A DNA stretch of 57,013 nt from CAYZXL01 sp964482435 (GTDB lineage Bacteria > Auribacterota > JABMQX01): assembly GCA_964482435.1 (NCBI GenBank), contig CAYZXL010000026.1, positions 1 through 57,013 on the forward strand, in the 5' to 3' direction. Both the position numbers and the translations under genes were made by a program. Position 1 is the first letter of the stretch, and each line of letters begins with the position of its first letter. The notes under the pieces were generated by a model, which did not search any database, was not told where the DNA came from, and saw nothing but the letters and a program-made list of their open reading frames with translations. Positions 42,251 through 51,264 of the stretch are shown here, piece by piece.

Positions 42251-42352
42251 AGTCTCGCAAAGTCGCCAAGAGGCAAAGAAGGACGCAAAGCAGGACCACC
42301 CGGGGATTCTTCGCGCCTTGGCTCCTTAGCGTCTTGGCGAGACAAAGGATCC
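42251..42352. repeat. Intergenic GTCTCGC...GCGAGAC inverted repeat
   Basis: AGTCTCGCAAAGTCGCCAAG on the left faces CTTGGCGAGAC on the right, with AGGC/GCCT pairs inside. It lies between convergent stops and resembles the common CGCCAAG-type intergenic repeats. It may serve as a two-way terminator though no T-run is evident. Confidence 0.5.
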
Positions 42353-42386
42353 TTGGGTGCGACGGCAACGGCGGGTTCGGCTGTGG

Positions 42387-42405
42387 CATGAGCATCTTGC
42401 CGATG
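42387..42405. repeat. Intergenic palindromic repeat, copy 2
   Basis: CATGAGCATCTTGCCGATG: same 7-5-7 design and reverse-oriented loop as the copy at 32167-32185, with two arm changes. It is immediately downstream of the PocR-GGDEF stop. Confidence 0.55.
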
Positions 42406-42408
42406 ACC

Positions 42409-43473
42409 TTACTGCCGTACCTTCTGCAAGGCTTTCCGGAGCAACTCCTTCTCGCTCGCTCCGTCTTTGGGATAACTCGCCAGGCCTTGCACGAGGGGTG
42501 GCAGCTCAACCGCTTCCCCCTTATCGTCCGAAAGCGACAGGCTCCCGATTTCCCGCTGGAGGCGTTCGAGGGCGGTGGTAGCCCCCTGTTCCGCCGTGAA
42601 AGGAAGGACAAGCAGGAATTCTTCTTCCCTCAGCCGGATGGAAAGGTCGGTGCGGCGAGACCTTGTTCGCAGAACCTGGCCAATTGACTCCAGGAGGGTG
42701 TTGGCTAAGGCCGGCCCGTAACGATCCACGTAGGAGCGGAAGCGCCCAACGCCAATGACCACAATGGAAAGCGATTGCCCGTACCTTTCCGCCCGGGCGA
42801 CTTCGTCTTTCAGGCGGGCAAGACCGTAGTTGTACCGGAGAGCGCCGGTTTGCCCGTCCCTGACCAATTGCTGCCAGGTTCTCTTCTTCTCTCTCAAGAG
42901 CGATTCCTTGACTTCGGTGAGTTGTTCGCCGAGGGTGAGGTTCACGCTGAGGGTGTCCGTGATAACCTGCATTGCTAAGCGAACCATGTCGCCCGCCCTG
43001 CGAAGCTCATCGAGGGAATAGGCCCGCAGTTTGCTTGATAGCTGGGCGAACTTTGACTCGCCTATGCCGAACTTCCTTGCGAGGCGGGCAACGGTCGCGC
43101 GGCTGCCCTTCTCAGCAAGCCAGACCGGGCCAATAATCACGTGTCCCCAGATTCCGTTTACGCGGAAGCCGAAAACATAGTTGATTGAACGGTCGCAGTA
43201 AGGGCAGATTGCGAATCCCCCTTCCTCGTAACTCGGAAAGTCCTCTAAGTCGCAGCACCTCAAACAGGCCGGGTGTTTCGCACCGCGTCGAATTGCCTCC
43301 TGACACATGACGGACAGATTCGACTGAAGGACGATCTCGTTCTTATCGTTCGTGAGGCGAATACCGGCTTGAAGCTCGGCTGAAACGGAATCGAGCATGG
43401 ATTGCCATAGCCCGATGTCAATTAGGTCGGTCAGTTCGATCTTTCCGCCCTTTGGACCACCAACAGGTGACAC
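42409..43473 (-). CDS. PocR-domain protein with degenerate GGDEF
   Basis: 354 residues from GTG 43473, which has GGAAGG six bases upstream (TTG 43488 is the other option). Residues about 10-185 form a PocR sensory domain with clustered cysteines (CQEAIRRGAKHPACLRCCD, FAICPYC) that could bind a ligand or metal. A short coil leads to a GGDEF-fold domain in which the signature is REEEF (282-286) and the nucleotide motif is DGQTGALRYNYG; loss of both glycines suggests no cyclase activity. It probably signals by binding a nucleotide or protein. Lies next to the sigma-54 regulator, convergent. Confidence 0.85.
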   Translation of the reverse strand: MSPVGGPKGGKIELTDLIDIGLWQSMLDSVSAELQAGIRLTNDKNEIVLQSNLSVMCQEAIRRGAKHPACLRCCDLEDFPSYEEGGFAICPYCDRSINYVFGFRVNGIWGHVIIGPVWLAEKGSRATVARLARKFGIGESKFAQLSSKLRAYSLDELRRAGDMVRLAMQVITDTLSVNLTLGEQLTEVKESLLREKKRTWQQLVRDGQTGALRYNYGLARLKDEVARAERYGQSLSIVVIGVGRFRSYVDRYGPALANTLLESIGQVLRTRSRRTDLSIRLREEEFLLVLPFTAEQGATTALERLQREIGSLSLSDDKGEAVELPPLVQGLASYPKDGASEKELLRKALQKVRQ

Positions 43474-45253
43474 GGCGTGCCTTCCCAAGATACGGCGGGC
43501 TTGAATAGTTTAGGCCAGCGTTCAGGCAGACGGTATGGGCGACTGCCTTTTCGCGATTGTGGGTTCGCGGCGGTCGAGACCGGAGATTTCAATCTCGGTT
43601 TTACATCAAACCCCATCTCTCCTTTCGGGACCCCAGCCACATTTGTCAGCGAATACAAGCAAATTGCCCGTCGCTAAAAGAATGAGCGCACAGAACGCTA
43701 CTCCTTCTCCGCGGCCCGCACTACACTGTGACGCTTCACCCCCGCCAGCAAGGCCGCGAACAGGGGGTCAAGAATGACAACGGTACACTGGCACCAACGA
43801 ACCGTTGGTCGTTCTATGGGTCATTTGCAATAACTGTGCCTACATTCCTCCAGTCGAACGACCGGGGTGGTGTATCCCACCACCTTCGTCGAGAATTTGA
43901 CCTGAAATCCACCTGAGTTTTCAAGCTGAAGGCGTCCTCAGGGCTGTTTCAAACCTCGTGTCTCAACGCCCTCATTGCCAATTAGATATGACATGGCCCC
44001 GGCATTTTGACGCACCCTAATCTGTTGCACAGACAATCCACAGAGTCTTGAACCGGGTTCCGCGGTAGCCTCGCTTTTGGGACTGTTTTTCATCGCCTAA
44101 CGAGCGGAACAGAGGGCGGGCAAACGAGTCCCTGCGAGCGGCGATTTCTTCAGACACGAGCGACCACGTTAAGTAGTAACTGGGGTAATCCCAGGTAGTT
44201 ACGGTGCAGTGGCGCTTTGTGCGAGGGAGAAGGCCCTTGTTTCTTGTTCACAACGTTCGCTGTTGTTTTTCAGCAACTCCGTAAGTGACGGAACGAGAAT
44301 GGGCTATGACGCGAATTCCGTGTCTGCGCTCAATTTGGGAAACACACAGCCTGCGGCTCGCTTGCCGGGGAGGCAGAATGAAGGGGGTTCTACGTTCCAT
44401 CACTGAGGCATCGGCCCTGGGCCGGCTTGACAGGAGGACAAGGCCCGGACGGCACCAGGGCAACGACTATCCCGGCGGGGATTTTGATTCCTTCCACCTT
44501 AAGCGGAATGAGGCATCTTTGGCCTGGCGCCGCTCGTGCTTGAGAAGACGCCGGAGATGGAACTCCAGGCCCGTCTCAGGGAAAGGCCATGGCTGCGCGA
44601 AAGGGGCCAGAAGGGTAGGAGTGTCATAGTGGGAAGAGGAAGAGGTTAACATTTGCAGCGCCTGAGTTGGCTGGTCACGCCCGAAGAACAATTCGTTGAG
44701 GTGGGAGGAGCTATCGCCGAATAGTCTGAAGGAAAGGCTTCTGTGTTTACAGAAAGCAACATTTTCACCATACCGGGCGTTGCGGGGCACCTCAAAAAGC
44801 AACGGCACACAAACACGATAGCTTTTGGTGCGCTCCGACTAACTCCACGGGCGCCGGGTTTGACACGCTTGTTTCCAGCTTCAGGAGTGGTCGCGAAAGA
44901 CAAATCACGGGCAAGATCAGGAATTCTTCGGGCGGCAAATCGGGAAGAAGCTCAAACTGAGCTGCCGTCCGAACAATTTAGAATAACGTAGGTTACGGCT
45001 ATGGCTCAGCCTCCAAAGACTCGCCCCAGAACCCCAGGTGAGCTCCCGGGAACGAAAAGCGCGGTAGGGCATTTTGGTGCGTAACACAAGCAGACCGGGC
45101 CGGCCGCCGGGGCAGCCAATTTCGTGCATTTGGCGGAAGGCTCAAAGAGTCTATCATGAGCCGGATCGGGGGCGGTCGCTGGTATGATACTTGCTCCCTC
45201 TCTCCAAAAAAGGCGCCCTAACATATGTCACCCAAGCAGAAGGGGATTTGAGT
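43474..45253. other. 1.78-kb stretch without a recognisable gene, upstream of the exopolysaccharide export genes
   Basis: Open frames exist (for example 44285-44629) but lack ribosome sites and motifs. An imperfect hairpin GTAACTGGG/CCCAGGTAGTTAC is at 44177-44203, and ACCGGAGATT/AATCTCGGTTTT is near 43578-43602. The right end has the sigma-54 promoter at 45180. It may hold gene remnants too decayed to recognise. Confidence 0.5.
45180..45195 (+). promoter_or_regulatory. Sigma-54 (-24/-12) promoter of the Wza-like gene
   Basis: TGGTATG-ATAC-TTGCT: GG at 45181-45182 and GC at 45193-45194, 10 bases between, all key bases matching the consensus TGGYAYR-N4-TTGCW. Start expected near 45206, 48 bases before the ATG at 45254. 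Confidence 0.82.
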
Positions 45254-46045
45254 ATGGCCCGAAATCATTTCTACAGTCTTTTGATTGTCCTCTGTTTGGC
45301 GATTAGTCTGGGTCTATCCGGGTGCAGGACGAGCATTCCCCCGGGAGGTGCGACCGTCTCTCCCGCGGAAGCCCGGCAAGCGATTGAGAAGGAGCTTACG
45401 GAGAAGCCCTTCGTCATCGGTGCGGAGGACACCGTAGCGGTTTATGTTCGTGACAACCCGGAGCTCAGCCGTGAATACGTGGTGGGTGCGGAGGGGATGA
45501 TGTTCATGCCCCTGATCGGAGATGTCCAGGCTGGCGGATTGACCAAGGCGGAGCTCCAGAAAGGCCTCACGGAAAAGCTTTCCAAGTTCATTATCAATCC
45601 TGAGGTATCCGTCGGTGTTTCGCAGTACAGAAGCAAGAAGGTGTATGTCATCGGTGAGGTTACGACTCCGGGTCCGGTAATGATGAAGGGGAACATCCTG
45701 ACGGTCTGGGATGCCATTGTGGCAGCGGGTTTTCCCCTCAAGACGGCTGCTCTCTGGCGAGTCCACGTAATCACTCCGGCCGCTGAAGACCCCGTCGCCA
45801 AAAGGATCAACCTTCGGAGCATTATGTACCGTGGGAGATTCGCCAACAACGACTTCCTCAAACCGGGAGATATCGTGGTTGTGCCGTCCTCTACCGCAGC
45901 TTCCCTGGGCACTTACCTGGGGCAAATTGTATCACCGGCTTATAGCGCCAGGGGGCTGATGGAGGTTTACGAGTTCTTCAAGAACAAGCAATACTTCCTC
46001 AACCCACTTTACGGGCGATACGGAACAACTGCACCTTCGCCTTGA
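45254..46045 (+). CDS. Wza-like polysaccharide export lipoprotein (XrtA type)
   Basis: 263 residues from ATG 45254 behind AAGGGGA. Signal with lipobox LGLSGC (lipidated C24). Poly_export domain (YVIGAEDTVAVYVRDNPELSREYVVGAEGMM-type, about 52-130) and an SLBB domain (KVYVIGEVTTPGPVMMKGN, about 130-215). It forms the outer-membrane export channel for exopolysaccharide. First gene of a rightward set with the ExeA-like ATPase and BY-kinase. No Wzz-type chain-length gene is seen between them, so the set is reduced compared with typical loci. Confidence 0.93.
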   Translation: MARNHFYSLLIVLCLAISLGLSGCRTSIPPGGATVSPAEARQAIEKELTEKPFVIGAEDTVAVYVRDNPELSREYVVGAEGMMFMPLIGDVQAGGLTKAELQKGLTEKLSKFIINPEVSVGVSQYRSKKVYVIGEVTTPGPVMMKGNILTVWDAIVAAGFPLKTAALWRVHVITPAAEDPVAKRINLRSIMYRGRFANNDFLKPGDIVVVPSSTAASLGTYLGQIVSPAYSARGLMEVYEFFKNKQYFLNPLYGRYGTTAPSP

Positions 46046-46222
46046 GGTTGGAGTGCATTTCGCTTAATGAAAACGTCTGAATCGCCCGAGCGGCCTCGTC
46101 TGCACAGAAGTCGCTGGCCGGGGCTCCCACGCGCAGCGGGCCCTCGCCGCGTCCGCCGGGGTTGGTGGGCCGGCGGGTCGGCACTGAGCGGATTGTTTTG
46201 CCCACAGCGGAGATAATTTTTC

Positions 46223-47491
46223 ATGTACCTTGAGTTCTACGGACTTAAGAAGCGACCGTTTGATATGACGCCCGACCCGGCGTTTTTCTTTCCGAGCCAG
46301 AGGCACACTGAAGCTCTCTCAAGCCTGATCTACGCCGTCAAGGAGAAAAGGGGATTTGTTGTGGTAACGGGAGAGATCGGCAGCGGCAAGACGACTGTTT
46401 GCCGGACGCTGCTGCAAAAGCTTGACCCGGCCGCGAAGGTGGCAGTAATCACCAACACAACCCTCACGGCCAAGCAACTCCTGGAAGCCGTTTGCGTACA
46501 GTTTGGACTGCCCACCGAAAAGCACAACAAGGTGTCGCTATTGAGTAAACTCAATCGGTTCTTCCTGGAGCAGAACGATGCCGGCAGCACGGTTGTCCTG
46601 ATAGTGGACGAAGCACAAAACCTCAGCGTCAAGGCACTGGAAGAGATCCGGCTGATCTCCAACATGGAAACCGACACGCAGAAGCTGGTCCAAATCATGC
46701 TCCTCGGTCAGCCAGAGTTGCGTGACAAGCTGGCCAGGGCGGACCTGGAGCAGTTGAGGCAGAGGGTAAGCCTGCGTTACCACCTCAGCAGCCTTGACAG
46801 GGACGAAACCCGGTGCTACGTCGAACATCGCTTGACGATAGCCGGAGACGAGGGGAAGATTAAGTTTACGAAGGGAGCGTCGGAGTCTCTATACGAATTC
46901 TCTGGCGGCGTGCCGCGTCTCATCAACGTCGTATGCGACCAGGCTCTTCTGATGGGCTACCTGCGGGAAACCCGGAAAATTGATGAGTCCATCGTGCGGG
47001 AAATAGCAGCGGAGTTCAGCTTTTCTCCGCCAGGCAAAGATGGCGACCGGGCGGGCAGTCCCGCCACTGAGAGACCGCGGAGGTTCTGGAGATTTCTCGG
47101 GCGGAAGAGAGCTTCCGCGGACCGGCATCGGGAAAAATCCCTCACGGTGTTACCGCCCCAGGCCCTGGAAGCGACTGACGGCGAACCGGAAGAGTCGTCC
47201 GGGTTGACGGGGGATGACGTCCTCTCGAGGCTGGCGGAACTGCGGCTCGCACGAGTCTGGGCCGAGAACGGGTATTTTGTTGCGACCCTTGATGGCGTTC
47301 AATTGAAGGCGGGAGATCGCCTTTTTGGAATGAAGGTTGCTGAGGTTGGCAATGGTAAGATTGCCTTCCAATTCGGCGAGAAGCGGTACGAAATGACTAT
47401 CGAGAACTGCCAAGAGAGTGGGGGTCCTGGCGCCGCCTCGTCAGAGGAGTCCGAGGCAGTAAGCGTTGAAAAAGACGCGATGGAAGGTTGA
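46223..47491 (+). CDS. XrtA-associated ExeA/GspA-like AAA ATPase
   Basis: 422 residues. The opening MYLEFYGLKKRPFDMTPDPAFFF is the ExeA/GspA hallmark. Walker A GEIGSGKTT (51-58), Walker B VLIVDEAQN (124-132), arginine-rich QLRQRVSLRY. After about 270 comes a low-complexity linker and a small beta-rich end (about 335-400: ARVWAENGYFVATLDGVQLKAGDRLFG) that resembles the C-terminal domain of GspB/PilP-type proteins. XrtA loci carry such an ATPase. Its role in polymer export is not settled. 177 bases separate it from the lipoprotein gene; 46 from the kinase. Confidence 0.92.
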   Translation: MYLEFYGLKKRPFDMTPDPAFFFPSQRHTEALSSLIYAVKEKRGFVVVTGEIGSGKTTVCRTLLQKLDPAAKVAVITNTTLTAKQLLEAVCVQFGLPTEKHNKVSLLSKLNRFFLEQNDAGSTVVLIVDEAQNLSVKALEEIRLISNMETDTQKLVQIMLLGQPELRDKLARADLEQLRQRVSLRYHLSSLDRDETRCYVEHRLTIAGDEGKIKFTKGASESLYEFSGGVPRLINVVCDQALLMGYLRETRKIDESIVREIAAEFSFSPPGKDGDRAGSPATERPRRFWRFLGRKRASADRHREKSLTVLPPQALEATDGEPEESSGLTGDDVLSRLAELRLARVWAENGYFVATLDGVQLKAGDRLFGMKVAEVGNGKIAFQFGEKRYEMTIENCQESGGPGAASSEESEAVSVEKDAMEG

Positions 47492-47537
47492 CGCGGCGAC
47501 TACGAACGAAAGGTAAACGAAAGAAAGGTCTTCGGTC

Positions 47538-48314
47538 ATGGGAAGAATTGCCGATGCACTGGCAAAATCAGAGAAAGAGCTTAAAAGGGCTGGCCGGGCT
47601 GCACAGCATGGCGTGCACATTGTGGTATCGAAAGACGTCTCCGGGGTGGACCCGCACATTGTCTCCTACATAGACCCCCAGTCCACGATCGCCGAGCAAT
47701 ACCGAATGCTTCGGACGAGTATTCACGCTCTGAATTCCGGGCCGCCGATCCGGACGCTCTTGATAACAAGCGCAATCAAAGGGGAGGGCAAAACCGTCAC
47801 AACCCTCAACCTGGCCACGGTCATGGCTACTGACCCGGAGAAGAAGATTGCAGCGGTTGACTGTGACCTCCGCCGGCCCGGCATCCACAGCCTTTTGGGA
47901 CTGGAGCTTCAGCCGGGCCTTTCAGAACTTCTTCGGGGGGATGTCGAGCTTGACGGTGTCCTTCGCAAGACCAATGTGCCCAACCTTCTTGTCGTTACGG
48001 CAGGTAAACCTCCGGTCAACCCTTCCGAACTGGTCGGCTCAAGAAAGATGGCGGATACCATCCGGGAGTTGAAAAAGAGGTTTGATTATTTGATCTTCGA
48101 TACGCCGCCAGTGATGGCGGTGACGGACGCCGGAGTGCTTGGCGCAATGGTTGATGCCGTCGTCCTCGTCGTGAAAGCCGAGTCCACAAAGCGGGCTGTC
48201 GTCCGAAGGGCCGAGACGCTTTTGAAAGGCGCTAAGGCGCGGTTGGTCGGCGCTGTCCTGACGAACATTAGAGAGTACACCCCCTACTACATCTATCGCT
48301 ACCACGGGAAGTGA
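47538..48314 (+). CDS. CpsD/CapB-type BY-kinase
   Basis: 258 residues. Walker A SAIKGEGKT (78-86), Walker A' AAVDCDLRRPG (105-115), Walker B LIFDTPPVMAVTD (about 182-194) and a tyrosine-rich tail YTPYYIYRYHGK (247-258), the autophosphorylation cluster. It is the kinase half only; the membrane Wzz half that activates it is not in this window. It regulates polymer length or export. No clear terminator downstream before the convergent sugar-transferase gene. Confidence 0.94.
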   Translation: MGRIADALAKSEKELKRAGRAAQHGVHIVVSKDVSGVDPHIVSYIDPQSTIAEQYRMLRTSIHALNSGPPIRTLLITSAIKGEGKTVTTLNLATVMATDPEKKIAAVDCDLRRPGIHSLLGLELQPGLSELLRGDVELDGVLRKTNVPNLLVVTAGKPPVNPSELVGSRKMADTIRELKKRFDYLIFDTPPVMAVTDAGVLGAMVDAVVLVVKAESTKRAVVRRAETLLKGAKARLVGAVLTNIREYTPYYIYRYHGK

Positions 48315-48526
48315 CTCCTGTCCCCGCCCTCTCCGCGCGCCAGACGGACATTTGACGTACGCGATTTCTTCCTCGCTTGGTGTTTTCTCCCTGCGGTCTC
48401 TCTCATTTGAGCACCTCAGTCGTTTGATTCACGAGTTCGATGGCGTGTTTCTCGTCTGCTCGTTGGAGTGGATGGAATCATGGGTTGGGCTCGCAAGGGA
48501 GGCTCGGGTGGACGAGACTGAAAGGA

Positions 48527-49912
48527 CTATCTTGCCCCGGCGCCGAACATGATCGTTTTGACGGTGTCGAGGAGAATCATGAAATCCAGAAGCGGGGACA
48601 TGTGCTTGATGTAATAGAGGTCGTACTGGAGCTTTCCCACGGTTTCCTCGGTGGAGGAAGTGTAGTACTGCCGGACCTGTGCGAGCCCCGTTAACCCCGG
48701 CTTAACGCAGTGGCGCTGGCCGTAGAAAGGGATTTCGTTCTCGAGAATTGCGACGAAATGGGGCCTCTCCGGCCTCGGGCCAATAAAGCTCATCTTTCCT
48801 CGCAGGACGTTCAACATCTGGGGAAACTCGTCCACGCGGAACTTCCGGATGACCCGCCCGACAGGAGTTATCCTGTCATCTCGGACGCCGGCCCAAACGG
48901 GGCCCGAATTCGCCTCGGCGTTGTGCCACATCGAACGGAACTTCAGAAGCCTGAAAGTCTTTCCGTTTTGCCCGACTCGGTTCTGGGCGAACAGAATCGG
49001 CCCCCTGGAGGTGATTTTTATCGCAATTGCCGTGATGATTGAGATGGGGAGGCTTACAATAAGACCCACCAGTGAAATCACAATGTCAATCAGGCGCTTG
49101 AAATGCCAGGCGAGCTTTCGCCTCGCCGAATTGCGAAACTGCTGCACGTCTGCGACAGTCAAAGCCGGAAGGAGGACTTTGCCGGTGACCTCTTCGTAGA
49201 AGTCACTCGCCCTCCTGACTTCCACCTCCGGAACCCGCTGTTGAATCTGGCTCAAGAAGATTCTCGATGTCGGCTCCTCGCCCTCCTTGGCGGCAGCGAC
49301 CGCCGTGTTAACACCGTTATCCTTCAACCAGTCGAACAACTTTGCGTCCATCCCGGAGACTACGGGCACTGCCTCCGAAACATCTGGCACTTTCCCATTT
49401 GTCGCCCAGAGGCCCACCAGGTGGTATCCCGGAGGAGCTTTCTGGAGAAGTTCACGCGCTATTTCGCCCGCCACACCATTCGCGCCCACTATGAGGATGT
49501 TGTCGCCGATCCCTCTGCGCCGCAGAATCGCCACGTAGAAGAACCTCCAGGGGAATACGAGGAGCATGACGAAGATGATGCTCACAAAGAAAACCCCCCT
49601 TGCAATCATTAGCGTCGGGAACAGCAGATATGCAACTCCGAGGATTACCGCGGCAACGGCGAAGGAGTGAACCAGGTTGAACGTGAGCCATGCTGACTTG
49701 TGCGTCCCCCGAAGGTTATAAAGATTGTTGTAGTAGAAGCTCAGTTGAAGAACGACTGAAGTCAGGAGGATCCGTGGCAGAACCAACCAGTATGGGGGAC
49801 TCTCTGGCCCGGCTTTGATTAGCGACGCAACCAGGACTGACGCGAGAGTCAGCCCAAAGTCAACCATGACCAGGATTCGTTTGCGCGCTCTGCTCGGTAG
49901 TGGCTTCTTCAT
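48527..49912 (-). CDS. Undecaprenyl-phosphate sugar phosphotransferase (EpsB/WbaP type)
   Basis: 461 residues. Four to five N-terminal membrane helices (about 12-115), a Rossmann-like cap (GDNILIVGANGVAGEIAREL), another helix, and the C-terminal bacterial sugar-transferase domain (KRLIDIVISLVGLIVSLP, LKFRSMWHNAE, KFRVDEFPQMLNVLRGKMSFIGPRPE, VKPGLTGLAQVR). It starts exopolysaccharide repeat assembly by moving a sugar-1-phosphate to the lipid carrier. Read leftward, convergent with the BY-kinase, and driven by a perfect sigma-54 promoter about 115 bases upstream. Confidence 0.94.
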   Translation of the reverse strand: MKKPLPSRARKRILVMVDFGLTLASVLVASLIKAGPESPPYWLVLPRILLTSVVLQLSFYYNNLYNLRGTHKSAWLTFNLVHSFAVAAVILGVAYLLFPTLMIARGVFFVSIIFVMLLVFPWRFFYVAILRRRGIGDNILIVGANGVAGEIARELLQKAPPGYHLVGLWATNGKVPDVSEAVPVVSGMDAKLFDWLKDNGVNTAVAAAKEGEEPTSRIFLSQIQQRVPEVEVRRASDFYEEVTGKVLLPALTVADVQQFRNSARRKLAWHFKRLIDIVISLVGLIVSLPISIITAIAIKITSRGPILFAQNRVGQNGKTFRLLKFRSMWHNAEANSGPVWAGVRDDRITPVGRVIRKFRVDEFPQMLNVLRGKMSFIGPRPERPHFVAILENEIPFYGQRHCVKPGLTGLAQVRQYYTSSTEETVGKLQYDLYYIKHMSPLLDFMILLDTVKTIMFGAGAR

Positions 49913-50025
49913 ATTGTCGTTGCGGTGTTGGGCCCTGTTGATGAGGGCCGTTTTTGGACTGGGTGTTTAGTAGCTCCGGTCTGGCCTTTCGGTTGTTAGC
50001 TATTGGCGACCCCGGCGTGGGAAAA

Positions 50026-50041
50026 TGCAATATCTGTGCCA
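50026..50041 (-). promoter_or_regulatory. Sigma-54 (-24/-12) promoter of the sugar transferase
   Basis: Read leftward: TGGCACAGATATTGCA, followed by TTTT. All -24 and -12 bases match the consensus and the GG-GC distance is 10. Leader about 100 bases to the ATG at 49912. Confidence 0.85.
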
Positions 50042-50325
50042 GTAGACGCCCACTTGGCCCTTGTCTTAATGCCTTGTCTCCGAGACAGATATGACTCGAT
50101 GCTGGCGCTAAACACCGAGCATTTCCCTTCTGGGAGGCGGCGCATGTTTACTGGAATCAACGCCTGTTGCCGCTGCGCGCCAGTGGGAGTCGCCCGGTGA
50201 GCGCATCCGGAGGCTGGCGCACATCTGAGGATTTGAGGCGCTTTGCAGAAGTGTGGAGCAGGCGATCTTGTGTATCTCATCGGTGCGCCAGGATAATTCG
50301 TTGATGACCATTAGTCACGTCGGGC

Positions 50326-50353
50326 TTGACATTGCCGGAGGGCTCGGCACAAT
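50326..50353 (+). promoter_or_regulatory. Sigma-70 promoter of the GyrI-like gene
   Basis: Perfect TTGACA (50326-50331), 16-base spacer, CACAAT (50348-50353). Leader about 275 bases. The sequence GGGCTTGACAT around the -35 is the same as in the Pc-like promoter at 22422-22449. Confidence 0.5.
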
Positions 50354-50634
50354 AGCAGGCAGATGAAGGCATGTGGCGATTTGCGAAGGGACCGTGAGGG
50401 TTTTGGCGGCTCAGCAAGGCTATCGTCATGGGAAAAAAGACTCGGGCCGCAATTCGCCGGAGGCGCCTTATGCAGCAGTTAGGCGGCTTGCCTGCGGAGG
50501 CGGCGCGCCAACCGGCGCTTCCGCGATGGCCGCGCTCGCGCGTGAGGCGTGCGCAGGTCAAGGGGATGTCCGCATACACAGCGTTTCTTTCTTGAGCGAA
50601 AAAACAAAACCAATGACACAACAGGAGGAAAGGA

Positions 50635-51264
50635 ATGACGGGACGGTTGACGAAACCAGCACGAATAGCAGTCATGATTGTGATTGGCGCTCTCAGTTCC
50701 GCGTTTCTCATGGCACAAGATCGGAGTCTGTCTCGATTTGAGCATCTGAAAGACCCCAAAATATCAAAGAAAAAGAACGAGAGGATGCTTGTTGTTGAAG
50801 CAAAAGGTGACCCGAATGTCATCGGCACAAAGGCATTTGGTCTTTTGTTTCAACTCTACTACACCATGAAAGAAACACCGAAAGGCCCAATGCAGGCTAT
50901 ACCGCGTGCACGTTGGCCTGTGGCGCTCGATGCTCCGAAGTCGGAATGGATAGGCTTGTACGGCCTCCCCGTGCCTGAAACCGCTGCCCAGCTCCCACAA
51001 TTTGAAGCGCAGAAAGACCTGAAGGTGTCGTTGACGACATGGGAATATGGTGAAGTAGCCGAGATTCTGCACGTCGGGCCGTACACCAAAGAGGAGCCCA
51101 CTATTCAGCGCTTGCGTGACTTCGTGAAGCAGCAAGGATATTCGATCGTCGGTGGCCACGAAGAGGAGTATATAAGTGGCCCAACGATGGGCGGTAAGGG
51201 AGACCCGGAGAAGTATCTCACGATTATTCGGTATCGGGTGCGAAAACCTGACAAAACTCAGTAG
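50635..51264 (+). CDS. Exported GyrI-like (AraC effector-binding fold) protein
   Basis: 209 residues behind AGGAGGAAAGGA. Signal sequence (IAVMIVIGALSSAFLMAQ, about 11-28), then a GyrI/AraC-E-bind fold: KAFGLLFQLYYTMKE, WEYGEVAEILHVGPYTKEEPT, and TIIRYRVRK at the end. The family normally binds small molecules in the cytoplasm; here it is exported, so it may be a periplasmic ligand binder. No enzyme motif. It stands alone. Confidence 0.82.
   Translation: MTGRLTKPARIAVMIVIGALSSAFLMAQDRSLSRFEHLKDPKISKKKNERMLVVEAKGDPNVIGTKAFGLLFQLYYTMKETPKGPMQAIPRARWPVALDAPKSEWIGLYGLPVPETAAQLPQFEAQKDLKVSLTTWEYGEVAEILHVGPYTKEEPTIQRLRDFVKQQGYSIVGGHEEEYISGPTMGGKGDPEKYLTIIRYRVRKPDKTQ

Larger units (their letters stand above)
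49913..50634. other. 722-base divergent intergenic region
   Basis: Contains the leftward sigma-54 promoter (50026-50041) and a rightward sigma-70 promoter (50326-50353). Nothing else recognised; a lone GTTAGGC at 50478 has no attC partner. Confidence 0.55.

Noticed and set aside
44526..44540. GG-N10-GC spacing like a sigma-54 site
   Set aside because: The -12 half is GTGCT rather than TTGCT and no gene begins close downstream.
44285..44629. 114-codon plus-strand open frame
   Set aside because: Arg-rich, without motif or ribosome site; probably chance in GC-rich non-coding DNA.
50478..50484. GTTAGGC, an exact attC outer box
   Set aside because: No matching RYYYAAC box or attC hairpin lies 50-120 bases away in either direction.
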